NCBI GenBank assembly: GCA_020086605.1 | Contig: JACBWW010000017.1 | Coordinates: 6,338,579 to 6,402,578 of the forward strand | Direction of reading: 5' to 3' | Origin: Lanius collurio | Lineage: Eukaryota > Chordata > Aves > Passeriformes > Laniidae | Length of the DNA: 64,000 nt | Shown: positions 23,401-36,588 of the stretch, piece by piece | Layout: each line of letters starts with the position of its first letter | How positions within the stretch are numbered: position 1 is the stretch's first letter | Program-made: the position numbers and the translations under genes | Notes under the pieces: generated by a model | Told to the model about the DNA's origin: nothing | Database searches by the model: none | What the model saw: only the letters and a program-made list of their open reading frames with translations

Positions 23401-26400
23401 CAAAGGGCTGTGCTTTCCTGTCTTTGTGTTGTGGCTGCACACGGTGGGCTAGCCAGGGAACAGAGAAATGGGGGAGAAACAAAGTTGGGATCTATAATGA
23501 AAACCATGCATTTGACCCCTCTGTCTGGGGACACAGCAGAAATCTCATTGTTGGCTTTAAACTGACAGGATCATGTCCTCTGCCCTCAGTTCTTAGTCCT
23601 TTCCCTCTGACCGGGTTTGACACGTGTGTATTGGACCTTCCATGGGATGCAGAAGCTCTGGTACTGACAGATTTCAAGGAACCAGACTGTCCTTGGTCAT
23701 GGGGACATGGTGATACACAAATATTCAACTAATCCCTCCTTTCCAGAGCAGGTACCCATGGGCTGCACCAGTTATGGTCCAAGATCTCAGCAGGCTGCTG
23801 AGCAGTTCCTATCCCAAACTGCTGAGAGAGGTTGGGCTCAGCCCCAGGCAAGGGCCTGCAGTGCCATTGAACCTATAGGAAGCCAACATACAGCTCAGTT
23901 GTCCCTCACTGATGCCAGAACTTTTGCCTGCATCTCTCTAGGGAGCTCCAGTGCTGCCCAGGGTGAGCTGCAGTATCAGAATTTATCCCTTTGCTGGTCT
24001 CAGGAAATGGAGGTGGGGTGGCCTTGCAAGACAAGCAAGCACAAACAGCTAAAAAAGCAAGATAAATATGGGACATAAATATGTGATGGTACAGGAGGCG
24101 GTACCATAAACTTATTTTATTGCCACTTGTCTGCAAAAGCCAGCATAACTCACTCCCTTTGCCTCGCTCTGTCATTCGTGAGTAATGAGATGGCCCAAAC
24201 ACACGCCAAGAAAAACCTCCTCACACCTCACACCTGGGTAAGGAATAAAGCAATGGGGAATTTTAATAATGATCAATGCCCTGCTCTCTGTATCGTGCAT
24301 ACCTGATGTGGTTTGTACTGATTACCAATAAATCTGGTCATTTATGGTAGCTCCTCTGCTCTGCCCTCTGACTTAGCCCCTATCTCAGGAGTTCCTCAGG
24401 GGTGACACGAGTACATCAGAGCCCAGATTCTGCAGTCAGAGGGTCACAGTGTCTCATAAACAGCTCCCAGCCAGCGCAGCCCATACCATGGGCTGAGCAG
24501 GTTTGTGCAGAGACAGCACATTGCACAGTGGCAATTCCTTCCTGGGGCTGAATTAGCCCATCCTGCCTCCCTTTTGTCTTCTTTTGGTTCACCACCAGCC
24601 ATACAGGAGTACTCACAGAGCCAGGCTGTGCCCAGAGGTGCTGACAAGGGCTTGACCTGTGCCTCCAGCGGGAGCAGGGAATCTGCCTCATGGTTTTAGA
24701 GAACTGCAAACACTGTGCTAGTCATACTGGCAGATGAGAATTCAATATTTACTACCCTTTAGCTGAAAATCGTCTCTTTCCAACCTGCCCCAGAGGACTG
24801 CGAATACAGGTGGTGTTCTCCTCCCTCCCTGCCCTGGCCAGGAACGTACCCACAGCCTGCTCCAGCCTCTGCAAAAGCCAACATCCACCAGGAAATGTGA
24901 GAGGCATGTGTGGGATTGACTGTGCCAGAGCCAGAGAGGAGAGGTGGGTCAGCCTCGCGGCTATGCAAAGCCACAGAGAGGTTCCTGGTGCCCGTGGTGG
25001 GGCTGCACTCCCCAGCCCATCACTCTGGCACACACTGGATGTGTGGGCATGCCAGAGGCCACATCCACACTGCCTCTGACTCCCAAGGGTTCAGAGACAC
25101 GGGATGGGTCTGCCCTGTGCTCGAAGCCCGAGCCTTGACAAGCAGGAGGAGGAGTCAGAGCCAGAGTCGCTCACCCTCTGCCAAAGGGCAAAGCAAGAAC
25201 GAGACGGTGAAACAGGAAACGGGTCAGCAAAGAGAGCAGAGTCTTTTTCCAGAGCACAAGAGGGAAAACTGCTGTAACGCCATGCACAGGGCATCGATGG
25301 GCAGGAGGTGCCTGCTGGATGAGGCACAGGCAGAGAGCTGGTCCCCAGCACTTTTCCCCCTGTTACAGTCCAGCACTTCTGAGCCATCGTGGTCCCAGGG
25401 ACAAGGGAAAGCACACGGTTCTTGCTACAGTCCCACGAGTGGGTGAAAGCAGCACTTCCCCCGCTTGCTCAGGCTGTATCACCTGCTCCATCTGGGCTGA
25501 GAGCTGGAAGCTGTAAATCAAGGTGTCCAGTGGAGGTTGTAAGGGGATAAAGCATCCTCAGTAAAATTTCTCTGACAAGTAGTCACAGCTGAGATATCAC
25601 TTGATGAATGGCAGCAGAATTCCCAGTGCAAGGTGATGGATTCCCTGTGGCTGCGAGCAGGCTGAGCTCTGTTGAGGCTGACAGGGCTGTAGGACATCTG
25701 TCACTCGAGCAGGTACATGTGAGGACACACCCAGCTGCACACCCCTGGGATGTCCCCCTACACCCCTCAGCAGGAGCAGCTTTTCTCTTCCAGTCACTTC
25801 CAGCTAGGGGGGGCTGACTTTGTCATTAATCCATCACACATAGGAGCATTAGTATTACTCCTATCTGGAGTACTTTTCTCTGGTCCGCTTCATGGCCCAT
25901 GTAGATAAAAAAGAAGTAGGTAATTGCCTCATCTATCAAGGGTGGTTTCTCCAGAGCAGAGCCTACAAGCAGTGACAATCAAAATAGGCACCTCAAAGTG
26001 GTTTGATCTCTCTGGATTGGTTTGTAGCAGATTGAAAAAGTGCTAAAAAGTGGAGATACATGGACCATGACACCCACACTAGGTACCAGGACATGGGGCT
26101 CACACTTTAGCAGATTATGTCCCTAGAACTGGAGCCAACACCACAGCTAAGTTCTGCCATAAAGGGAAAGTTCCAAGTGATACAGGAGGAAATTCATGTC
26201 CTGTTAAAAGCCAAGCACCCCAAGGGTTATTTTCAGGATGGTGGGAATGTCCTCTGTCTCATGGAACAATCTCCAGCCAAATCAGGATGTGCAGCCACCC
26301 TGCAATAAATCCTCATCCCCATTTATGACATGATTATAAATGTTATAGCAGGAACTGTAATAGAGAAAATAATCCCAGATATAGCTTGGAAAAAAATAAT

Positions 26401-27350
26401 CAGGGCAAGGCTTTCCATTTCTTTTTGCTATCCTGGAGATACCAGGAAATTCAATAGATGTGGTACATCTCTGAGATACTCTGATACCCTGCCTGCTGAG
26501 CAAGAGCCCTAAAAATTATTTCGGCTGTAAAGAAGTGAGGTTGTCATAGGCATCTTCCCAGAACTAAAGAATTGCATTTCAACTTCAAAACCACTTATAG
26601 TATCTCAAAAATAAAATACAGGAGCCTAAATTCACTCAGCTGGAGCACATATTGGGTGGGGTTTACTTTGTTTGTTTGCTTTCTACCTTCAGATTTTCTC
26701 TCTGCCAGCTTCATGTGGCTCAATGTCCTGACTCTTAATCCTCCATCTGGGCACATGTTGCCAGCACTGCCTGGATGGAGAGGTCCCACTAAGAGCCAGC
26801 TCTCACTTAGAGAACAATATCAAGGCCCTGTTCTACTCATGACGCCAGTATGCCCACTTTGGTCTCAGAATTGTCTCATACATTGGGCAGGAAAAGTCCT
26901 GAGAGGTGAGGCCCATTTAGCAGCTCAAGATTTCAGTGCTCAACAGATGTGCTTAATGGAAGAGGAATTTATGCAAAAACACTTTCTTCTCAACAAAAAA
27001 AAAGCAGTATGTTTAAATCTCGTTTGTTCTTGGGAAAGGTCCAGTGTCATTTTGTGACTGGCTGTGGGTGATGCATGACTCAAGCATGCTGGAAAACCAA
27101 TCTGGTTTGCCCCAAGGGACAAAAATGTGCATTACAACTGAGGCCTTTCCATCCATATCTCCTTTCTGCCAGGCCCAGCCACAGAAGCTTGTTCAGCTGA
27201 GGAGGGGAGAAGCAGAGCAGCTTTGATGAGTGTCTGGCATCCAGTCAGGGTCACACACTACAGCATGCTGTGGTGATGCTCTAGATACAACCTGCACTTG
27301 GCAAAAGTCTGTAATAAAAAACACTGAAAGGCAATCCCTCTCATTTCAAG

Positions 27351-27502
27351 GAGACTCTTCTCAAAGAAAGAAAAAAAATTTAAGATCCAGAAATGAAGGA
27401 AGGAAAACACAGAGTAAGATGACACTTGGATCAGGTCGTATTTTAGGTTCTATTAGCTGGAGCAGAGATCCAGGCTGTATTGTGGGATGTCCAGGCCTCC
27501 AG
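27351..27502 (+). other. Exon-like segment, gene unknown
   Basis: Acceptor CTCTCATTTCAAG|GA and donor CCAG|GTGAGG flank 152 bases that are open in one frame (enters after one base of a codon, leaves on a codon boundary). The predicted peptide is Lys/Arg-rich in its first half and has no known motif. There is no partner exon with matching phase, so it may be chance. Confidence 0.18.
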
Positions 27503-28549
27503 GTGAGGGACTTCTGAAGAGCCTGGAAGTCACTGTTTGAGTGCCAGGAGCTGCTAAGCAGCATCTGGGAGCTACAAAAAGTTACAAAGCCTCCTAAACT
27601 CTCTTCTTCCTTTTCTGGATAAGGACAAACTTTTTGGAGGACTGAACTGACCTTGTACTTGCCTCCCTTATCCTTCCACTCACTCTCACTGTGCCCTTCC
27701 CTAGGTTTGGTACCAATCTACAGTGACAGCACATCATTTAAGTGAGGGGAAGGGTGACATTTCCTAAGCAGTGGGACTTTCTGAGGTTTGATAGAGATGA
27801 CAAACTTCATCAGGATGAAGATCTGGGCTTTCTTGTGCAGGACCCTAGAACAGGGAGCACAAGAGACTCACATCCTTGGCAGAGGGAGCATCAAGGTGAA
27901 ATTGTTTGCTGGCACCAAGTCCTCAAATAGACCCCACTGGTGTGACAACCACCTCCTTGGGGAGCACCAGGGTCTGCTGAGGGAGCTGAGATGTATGAAC
28001 ATCTAAAACAGGGGTCAGCTCAGGCACTCAGGAGGATCCCAGCTGTGCTTCCTAGCAGGTGATGCTCAATGACATCCTTCTGACAGACACTGAGTTGGAC
28101 TTGTAATCCAAAATCTGTCACTGCTACAGAAACTGCCACACAGGAAAAACCCTCATGTGGCTGTTACCCCTTAGCACTTTGGCTTTATCTTCACAGTAAC
28201 TTGCCCTCCTGCTGATATAGATTAGATTAACACTGACAAGGAACATGATGGAGTCTAACCATGTCAGACAGCTGGAGAGCTGCTCTGATGATGTTTAAAC
28301 CAATCAGTACATTTTTGGGGGGGGGAGTTGGTTTAATGTGGAGAACAAGACCAACCCAAGACAAGGGGAATGAAGAGTCCCTGATAGTTTCCAGGCATCT
28401 TTGCCTATATCTGTATTTTCCCCATGCATTTATATGTCCTTAAAATCTGCAGCCGAAGTGAGAAATTCCTAGAAATGCCTCTTACCTTTTAAGACCCTCT
28501 ATCTCCAGGGTCACATCATCAACTGGAGTACACGGAGCTACACTTAAAT

Positions 28550-28755
28550 ACTCTTAACAATGAGGATGGTGAGGCCCTGGCACAGGTTTTCCAGAGATCC
28601 TGTGGCTGTCACATCCCTGGAAGTGTTCAAGGAGAGCTGGATGGGGCTTGGAGCAACCTGAGATAGTGGAAGGTGTCCCTGCCAATGGCAGGGGGTGGAA
28701 TGAGATGATCTGTAAGGTCCCTTCCCACTCAAACCATTCTGTGATTCTGAGATGC
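28550..28755 (+). mobile_element. CR1 LINE 3' tail
   Basis: A sense-strand CR1 3' end. It reads AACAATGAGGATGGTGAGG, CCCTGGCACAGG, TCCCTGGAAGTGTTCAAGG, GATGGGGCTTGGAGCAACCTG, GTGGAAGGTGTCCCTGCC, AATGGCAGGGGGTGGAA, GTAAGGTCCCTTCCCACTC and AAACCATTCTGTGATTCTGA. It is closely related to the copies at 53.5 and 62.6 kb and is relatively well preserved. Confidence 0.95.
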
Positions 28756-29885
28756 AGCTGCAGCTTGGAGTCTTTGCAGAGGTTGGTGTGGAGCATTTAT
28801 GTCATGCAGACTGGATACCAAAGAGGTAATTATTCCTGTGGGGCATTAGAAGTGTCCTGGGCTCCTTAATGGGATCTGTCTCTCCTACATTAGGTCAAAA
28901 CCCCTCATGAATTTAAACAGCTGCCATTTTCAGAAGTGGTGACTGCAGTAACCACCCTTACAGATGCAGCTGCCACTTCCCAGCTGGTGGGAGAGGTTAT
29001 CAGAGATGGTCATCTTTCAGAGTCCAGGGATTTGTCTGAACCAACATCTGAAAATCCTTCAGTGCTTTCCTTGGACTTAGGCCACTACAGGCAAGATCCA
29101 GGTTGGCAGTGCTGCACTGCATTTTGTATTGTTTTGATGTCTGGCTACAGTCTGCTTTGAATAAGCGTCCATGAAAGATGCAGCCCTGATCATATGTTGG
29201 AGTCATTTTGGTGTTGGCCAGGGGAAGGAGGATTAGGATTGGCCTTGGAAGTGCTACTCCCTCTTACTCTTCTTGTGCCAAGTGGCCTTGGTAAACTCAC
29301 CCAACACTTCTGCCCCATGTTATTCACAAGAGGAGCATTGCCCTCTCCATCTTTCCAAGACGTGTCCTCTTTCAGTGTTAGGCTTTATCATTAATATTTT
29401 TCCTGTTTTCAGGTAAAATACTAACAGGTTACATCTTGGGGGGAAAAAGTATGAGGACCCTCTTCTGCTTGGGTTTATAATCTCTTGCATACTCAAGGAT
29501 TGGTGTAATTTAAATAAAAAAGGGGGTTGGAGGAGAATTCCAGCCTAATTACACATTACAATGGTGTTGTGCTGCTTCTGGGAGACCAGCCAGGCATCTG
29601 GAAAGAGATTCAGCTCCCAGCAGGGGTGAACTGACAGGACAAAGGAGAGAAGGCTGGAGAGTAATTGGACAACCAGAAGAGGGTGGCCCAGCTTCAACCA
29701 GGAACTGGCAATATTGCCCCCACCAGGCAGCATGGACACAGCAGGCACGTGGCCAGCCTCAGAGGTAAATCTGGGTCACAGTGGTTTGAATTCAGGTGCC
29801 TGGGGCTGCCCCTTCACTTTGCTGAAAGCCTGGCACCAGGAGCACACTCAAGTCACAGCTGAGCCCCTCACTTGCCATGAGCCAC

Positions 29886-30055
29886 CTTGGAGGTTGTTTT
29901 AGTCATCCCAACACAGCTCCTAAGAGCTCTACTCCCTTTGGAACATTCCAGAGGTTGTTTCAGTTATCCCCACACGGTGCCAAAGAGTTTTGCTCTCTCT
30001 GGAACGCCTTGGAGGACCTCCTAACACAGTGCCCAAGACCTCTGGTTCCTCTTCT
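29886..30055 (+). repeat. Imperfect tandem repeat, 61-bp period, ~2.8 copies
   Basis: GAGGTTGTTTTAGT, GAGGTTGTTTCAGT and GAGGACCTCC start at 29890, 29951 and 30012, spaced exactly 61 bases. Each is followed by a CCCMACACRG-like segment, an AGAG or AGAC segment, and a CTCT..TGGAAC segment. The third copy has a deletion. Roughly 70-75% identity between copies by eye indicates an old small minisatellite. The units do not match any transposon I know. Confidence 0.8.
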
Positions 30056-31728
30056 ATCAATGCAGCAGCTCTGCAGGTTCTGTCAGAACATCATCCACTT
30101 CCAAGATGCTGTTAAATTTATCTCCCAGCTTCACCCTCTTGCACATTCCCAGAGCAGAGGTGGGACTACAGGACCACCTTCCCCCCACTTTCCCTATATC
30201 CATGAGGTTTCCCTGGCTGAGATCAGCAGCTGAGGGTGGTTAGTAGACACTGAACTCGTGTCCCTTGCAGACAAGGGTTGGTCTGGACTTTCTCAGCATA
30301 CAAAACCCAAAAGAGGGTGCCCTGGCAGCTGCATTTGAAAGCTCTGCTCAAGTGACTGTGAAGAGACAGATGGACTCCAGCCCTGAAGACTTGAGTGCCC
30401 TATTTAGTGGGGATGCAGTGAGTTTTTGTGTGCAGGCTGTTCACTGCTCTCCAGCCCTGGTTTGGAGGACCCCATCTAGGCTGGATCTCCAGATCCATTC
30501 AGCTCTGCCAACGGACTTGAGGAACAAGTCTGGGGAGCTGAACAGTGAGGAGCCAACCCATTTCATCAGCCCTTGAGATGGTAACAATCCTTCCCAGCCC
30601 ACAAGCCTGCGAGCAGAAGAGGGGAAAGACTCCAGATTTCATTCTTAATCCTGAAAGTTATTCATCCTACCCCCGTTCCCCAGCATAGGAAGGACAATGC
30701 TCCCTTATATGGTGAAGAAGAAGTGGGGAGTATCTGCAGTACATTCTCACATCTGTGCTCAGCTGAGCCTGGCAGCGCATCCTTGGGAATGCAGAGGTTG
30801 GAACCACCAAGAGCTGAGGAGCAAAATGCCTCCACCATGCTGTGAAATGAGGGATGAAGAGATTCGGGTGGAAACACGGCAAAATGGGTCACATTAAGCA
30901 ACACTTTTCCATGGGTCTGTGGTATCTGCTGTGGGATGTTTTCCCGTGCAAGTCTGGAGCCCAGTGGGAAAAGGTGACTTGCAAATGTGAAAACAATTGT
31001 AAAAAAACACTGCAGGGCCAACTCTTGGAGAAGCCACTAAAACGGGACATGTAGATCCCCAAAGGACCCAGAAGGAAACTGATCCTTACTAAAACAAAGA
31101 GGTGCAGGTTCCCCTAAAGAATTCCTTCAACATCTTCTTGTCTGATAGGAAGGTCAAGGTTTGAAATTGGAGAGGCTCAGAAGGAAGAAGGAGGGTTCAG
31201 ACAAGTTCTCCATGGAAAAATGAACAAGACCGTTGGAAAGATCCTTCCAACAGATAGCATTAGGAATATAAAGAGGGAGATGCTGCCACATTTCTCTGCT
31301 GATGGAGAATTTTAGAGTTTTAAATACCTCATGCACAAGAGACATCTGAAGGGTTGCCCAGGCAGTTTTGCCTAATTATTGACAAAGCTCTTCACCACAT
31401 TAATTACTCACATGCAGGTGTCCAACCTTCTTTCAGAAAAGATCACTATTCACTAGATGAGTTTAAGTTTTGTAGGACCCTTGTATGCACATTCAAGAGA
31501 CCTAAGCATGTTCTTAAGTGCAGCCCATGAGCTTGAGAGCCCTCTGGGCTAATGAAAAGCCAGCCTATAGTCCTTAATACATGGCACTTATGCCATCCAT
31601 AAGTGGAACCCAGAGCAGTGTGGTCACATCCAAACCACACTCAAACAATGCCTTGGGTCACTCAGTCCCAGGACAGAGCAGTGCCAGGTATGTGCTGCTG
31701 GTGGAAATGAGCTTGGCTGTCACCTGCT

Positions 31729-31740
31729 GGTCTCAAGAAA
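31729..31740 (-). promoter_or_regulatory. CTCF-like core motif
   Basis: GTCACCTGCTGG agrees with the reverse form of the CTCF core (GCCMYCTRSTGG) at 11 of 12 positions. The element is read from sequence alone. Such matches are common, and only binding data can tell. Confidence 0.25.
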
Positions 31741-32829
31741 GGCTCTTTCCAGGACATCATATCCTGCTCTGCCCTCCTACTATCTTGGCCTTGGCTCTGC
31801 AGCCAAAACCCCTCAAGGCAATGGTGCAGAAAGGAGGCCTTTAGGCACCGGGGCAGCAAGGTGGGCTCAAAGACACCTGGGTTTTCCTTCCTGCCTCCCA
31901 CATCCTGTCCTACCAGAGGATGTCCCAGGCCCAAGGACCAGGATGAGATCAGAGGTTACCAGAGTTTTCCTGGGCTTGGAGAGGAGACAGAAAAAACATC
32001 TTGACTGCCCCAAATTTCTTTCTTCTGATGAACATTTGATTCGACCAGGAATGGGACAGCAGAGAGGAATGTTCTGTTTAAGCCACTTGGAGCTGGCTGA
32101 AAGGGACACACATATCTTCAGTACCCAGCAGTGCTGCCCATAAGTCCCCTCAGCACCTCTCCCCCAAGGATCTATGGATGCTCTGGAAATCAGAGCCTTC
32201 CTTTATCAAGTTCCATATTTGCAAAACTAAACAGAGGCATTCTGATTTTCAAAGGTGCCAAACACTTTCAGTTTCTTTTTCTCCTAACGGCCTTTGTTGC
32301 TTTTTTAAAACTAGAACACTTGAAAAAACCCTTTGACATGTCACTAGTGTTTGGGGAACATCCTGTTCCAGAATACAGCTTTACACATCAGATAATGGTC
32401 TGATTTGCAGGAAAGACCTTTCCTCCCATAGAGCAGTTGTTGAAAGACAGGCATCTTAAAAGTGATTCAATAGTCTTTAAAAAAAAACTAATACCAGGCA
32501 GTAACCCATCCGATGTCATCCAGCACAAAAACCCACTACCCCCACATCCTGGAGATTGTGCAGCCCCAGGAAAGCCTAAAGCCCTACTGTTGTGATGAAC
32601 AATACCCCAGCACTCTGATTTTCTCCTGCAGGTTGTATGAAGAGATGTGTCTGGCAGCACAGCATGCCTTCTCCAGGTCAGCCCTGCTCTGGCCATAAAC
32701 ACTTTGTCCCTTTCTGCCAGCTCTGTAAGCAAAAACATCCCTATCCAAACACCTGGAGGGAAAACTGCCTTCCCTGTGTTTGAACTGAAGTGATAGGACA
32801 AGGGTGCAGAGGAAAAGTTGGGTGCTGAC

Positions 32830-32863
32830 TAATTAGGTTTTATTTACAAGCAGGTAATTAGGT
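32830..32863 (+). promoter_or_regulatory. Paired TAATTAGGT homeodomain-type sites
   Basis: The same nine bases, TAATTAGGT, occur at 32830-32838 and 32855-32863, a 25-base start-to-start spacing. TAATTA is the classic core for many homeodomain proteins. The AT-rich neighbourhood continues to about 32890. This could be a small enhancer-like element or coincidence. Confidence 0.25.
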
Positions 32864-33850
32864 GTAGCTGGTGTAGCAATAATCATAGCTGCAATGAGAG
32901 ATGTGTTCCTATTGCATGGATGTCCCTTAACTCTGTGGTTCTCTAGGAGCAGCCTGTCTGGAGACAGCCTTGAAGGATGATGGAGGAGGAAAAGCAGACT
33001 CCAAGTCCCAGGAGTGAGCCAGCACAGGAAAGGAATTCCAAGACTGCCTGTATTCTACCACTGTCGGACAGCCTGGACTTTCAGGCTGTTGTTCAGGCTC
33101 CAGGTATGGAGCTCTTGGATACAGCAGTGAATAAAATATTCCTTTCACTGCCAGTGCCATGATGTGGGTGTGCTGCAGGTCAGGCTGGGGGTCGGGTCCT
33201 GTGTTCTTCATCTCTAGAGCACAGCTGGGACACAGCCACCAGCAGGTAAAACCTTCTCAGGAAAAGAACACTAGGGAGGAAATAGCCTGGATTAAATGGA
33301 TTCAGACAAGTTCCCCAGCCTCTGGCAGTTTTCTTACCTGTTCTGCCTCCTCCTTGGTGGGAGGATGTCAGATGTGTGATGTGCTCACCCTCTGCTGCAG
33401 CACTCAGTGAGGCAGTAAGTACAAAATCCATTCCCTCTCCCTTCACAGGCCCCCAACTCTTGCTTTTAAACCAAATTTCCCCTGGATCCATCAGCTCTGT
33501 TACCCTCAGAGAGGATCCCAGCAGTGATGCCTTGACGTGTCTGTTTCTCACAGTGAATAATCAAAACCAATGACATATCTCAGTGCTAAGATCCTCTGAG
33601 ACATCCTCTGAAAATCCACCAGATCCTGAAGTGGAAAAATCCCTGTTTCACACACATAAATATGATTTATTTTTTTCTGTGAGGCTCTGGGAACGCTGAA
33701 AGAAAGAAGCTCCCCTCAGCCTGGTGCCTTGTAAACACATATAGAGACAAATTCCCTGCTCTAAGGACTTTCACCCAACCTTCCACAGCTCATGGGGTGA
33801 AGGCGAGAGAAAATCCTGCTACAGAAATTGTCCCCAAAAGTGAGGTGGAA

Positions 33851-33863
33851 GCGCCCTCTTGTG
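33851..33863 (-). promoter_or_regulatory. CTCF-like core motif
   Basis: GCGCCCTCTTGTG closely resembles the reverse CTCF core GCGCCMYCTRSTG, with one core mismatch. A CpG-containing flank adds some weight. Confidence 0.3.
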
Positions 33864-35529
33864 TCCTCGGAGGATGCCATGTGGGATGGTTATCCAAAAA
33901 AAGGTGGGTGCACGCTCTCTGCAGATCGTTTTGCAGAAGTAGGAAACACGTTGGCTACCTAAAGGATAGAAGGTGGAGGACAGGGTGACACTCACAGCGT
34001 GACACTGGAGCTCCATCTCTTACTGTAAACGCAGTGGAAAAGACTGTGCAGAGGTAGAATGGAAATGAATTCTATCACAACATCAAGAGATGCAGCACAG
34101 AGCCCACCCACCACACTCAGGCAGAGAACTGTGGGCAGGAAAGTGCCAGATGGGGGACAGCAGTGAGGGGGTTTGAGGAAATAAACAGCACAGAAAGTTA
34201 AAATAAACTGCAATTATAGTTTAAGTGTATTTTTGCCTTCTAAATCCTATCCACAGAGGGATGTGTTTAGGAGGCTGGCTTAGGACATCTTCTGAGGAAG
34301 ATTTTATGCCCTGAACAAACTAAGCTGCTCTAGTTCCTCCCACTCCCCACTCTCTGCTTGGCATAGTCCTTCAAGCACAGGGACAGCAGGGAAGGGTGCA
34401 GCACTGATGGCCTCTATCCATGGAAACAGCTCTGACCAAGGCTCTGCCTTGTCCCTGGACACCTTTGCAAGCAGGACTCTTGAGCATCAATAGAGGAGCC
34501 ATGCCTTGGGCTCTGCCCCCTTTGCTCACTCAGCTGAGATGCATCAGGGAGAGCAGGAGGATCCAGGTCTCCATTAAAAAGCAGAAGCAAACTCTGGGCA
34601 GGTGGTTCAGGACAACCCCCACAGTAAAAAATCTATTTGGGAAAGACCTGTCTGGAAACACCCCCCTGACACCTGACAGTGTCAACCCCAACCCGCCATT
34701 TTCCATTGTCTGCCTTCTTTAAACAGACAAACTTCCCAAATGCTCTTTGGGGTACCCTTGGCTAATTCACAATAGACCCTCTGAAGTCAGGGGAGCAGTG
34801 AACAGCAGTCCTTCGAGGTGAAAAAACTGCAACAACCCAATATTGATCATGGAAAACATGCAAATCTCATGCCAAGCACCCCATTTAGAGTACATACCTC
34901 TGCAGATGTGAAAACAAGACAGAGAACAGGGCTGTAAACAGAGAAACAAAGCTCAGAAATGCAGAGGTCACAAGCAAGGACAGGAGAGAATGAATCAGGG
35001 CTTTGAGCCTCTGCAGTTGGGGGTTTATCCACAGCATCTGTCCACGGGTAACCTGAGTGTGGCGTGCCAACAGCAGAAGTTTCTGGTTGAGCAGAAAGAA
35101 AAACCAGCCTTCCCCCTGCTGTGAGTGCTCCAGGCTCGCTGACTCCTCTCCATCAACAGCCCACAGATCCCAGAGGGTTTTGTCATGTCAGAGGCACAAC
35201 AAGCTCCTGAGGGTACACGCTGCACATGCCCACTGACACACTCCTCCCTATGTCCCCACATGGCTGCAGACACCCTCCCTCCTGGAGGGCACATCCCCGG
35301 GGCTCCGTGTGTGTGGCAGATGTAGGATCCCTACAGGCAGCCCTTGACTCCCTAAATGCACCACTTCTTGTGGCCAGAGAGCACTTTCTGTATTTTGAGT
35401 AAATGGTGGCACCACAGGCTGGGTGGTTTCAGGCTTCACAAATCTGTTTGCAGAAGAAAAGAAGAGCAGGAAGCAATCTCTTATTTTTACCTTTTCTGCC
35501 TTCCAGACACTCACAGAAGCATGCCACTG

Positions 35530-35552
35530 TTAATAATAACAATAATAATAAT
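35530..35552 (+). repeat. Short (AAT)n repeat
   Basis: About seven AAT-type units, with one AAC interruption. Confidence 0.8.
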
Positions 35553-36567
35553 GCTGAATAAATATCATTCAGAGCCTACTTTGGTATGCAAATGTTCTCT
35601 CCTCATTTGCATCTTTCCAAAGATGCATGCAGATAGGAAACCAGATCTATTCCTTAACAGTTGTATAAGGTTGGCATGTGAAGACCTTCAAGATAATTAC
35701 ATGGGATTCAGGAATACAGCTCCTCAGTGAGGACTTGCAGGCATTAAAGTGGAATAACACACATACCCAGCCAGTTCATCTATAATCTGCAAGCCCTTGC
35801 AGCCCACTGCAAAAAAACACCATCTGCACCTTTCAACCTTACAGTTCCATCTCATGCCTGATCTTGAAGGTCAAACAGGGCTTGATGGAAGAAAATAATA
35901 ATAAAAAAAGCTGTATTTTAGGCTAACATGAGCAGTTTGGAGTCCTGGCACATAGAAGACTGATGCAATTCCCCATCCCCTGGCCCAAACCATTTTCCTT
36001 GCTCCTAACCATGCACCAGGAGGGAACTGAGCCCCAGGACCAAGAGCAGGGAGGCAGTGACAGCTGCCAAGTGCCCCAGCCAGCTGGAGAGAGGCTGAGG
36101 ATGGAGCAGGGCTGTGTGAGCAGGACCCTGGGGAGCTGCCCCCGCACCTCCCAGCATCCCTGGATCCCGATGCAGCCGCTGCTCTCCAAATGCACTCAGG
36201 GCCAGACCCCAGCTGAGAGCGATGGAGCAACACACATTTTCCTCCTCGTGAGACAAGGGAAGCCGGGTTTGCTGCTGGGGTTTTGGGAGCAGTGCAGTGA
36301 TGCAGGACCTGAGCTGCTCCCTGGCTCCTCGCCCACTCGGCTGAGCCTGGCAGGGGGAGCATCTCCCTCTCACCCAGATACACCCTCACTCACATTCCCC
36401 AGGCAGATCGTAACAGATTTCCCACCTCTTTGCTGCAAGGCTCCTGGTCAGGGCTGGCAAGCAGCAGCTGTTCAGCCAGATCCCCCAGAGCTACTCCCTT
36501 TACACTGAGTCTTCATTCTCAGGTATGAGAGTTTGTGCTGCCCAGAGTTTCTAGTGGAGGCACAGAG

Positions 36568-36588
36568 AAAAAAAAAAAAAAAAAAAAA
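36568..36588 (+). repeat. Poly(A) run, 21 A
   Basis: An uninterrupted A-run. No recognisable retrogene lies upstream. Confidence 0.85.

Larger units (their letters stand above)
13946..28549. other. 14.6 kb with no supported gene; scattered simple repeats
   Basis: No protein-coding gene can be built here. An AT-rich patch at 15180-15300 contains short palindromes. Short exon-like segments with good splice sites occur at 15111-15152 and 27351-27502 but stand alone. A-runs and a TG/TA repeat inside this stretch are listed separately. I saw no CR1 or LTR fragment. Confidence 0.5.

Noticed and set aside
35871..36508. Long overlapping open frames on both strands (181 and 172 codons)
   Set aside because: Both strands open together in a GC-rich stretch is a composition effect. 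There are no splice sites in the right places and no recognisable domain.
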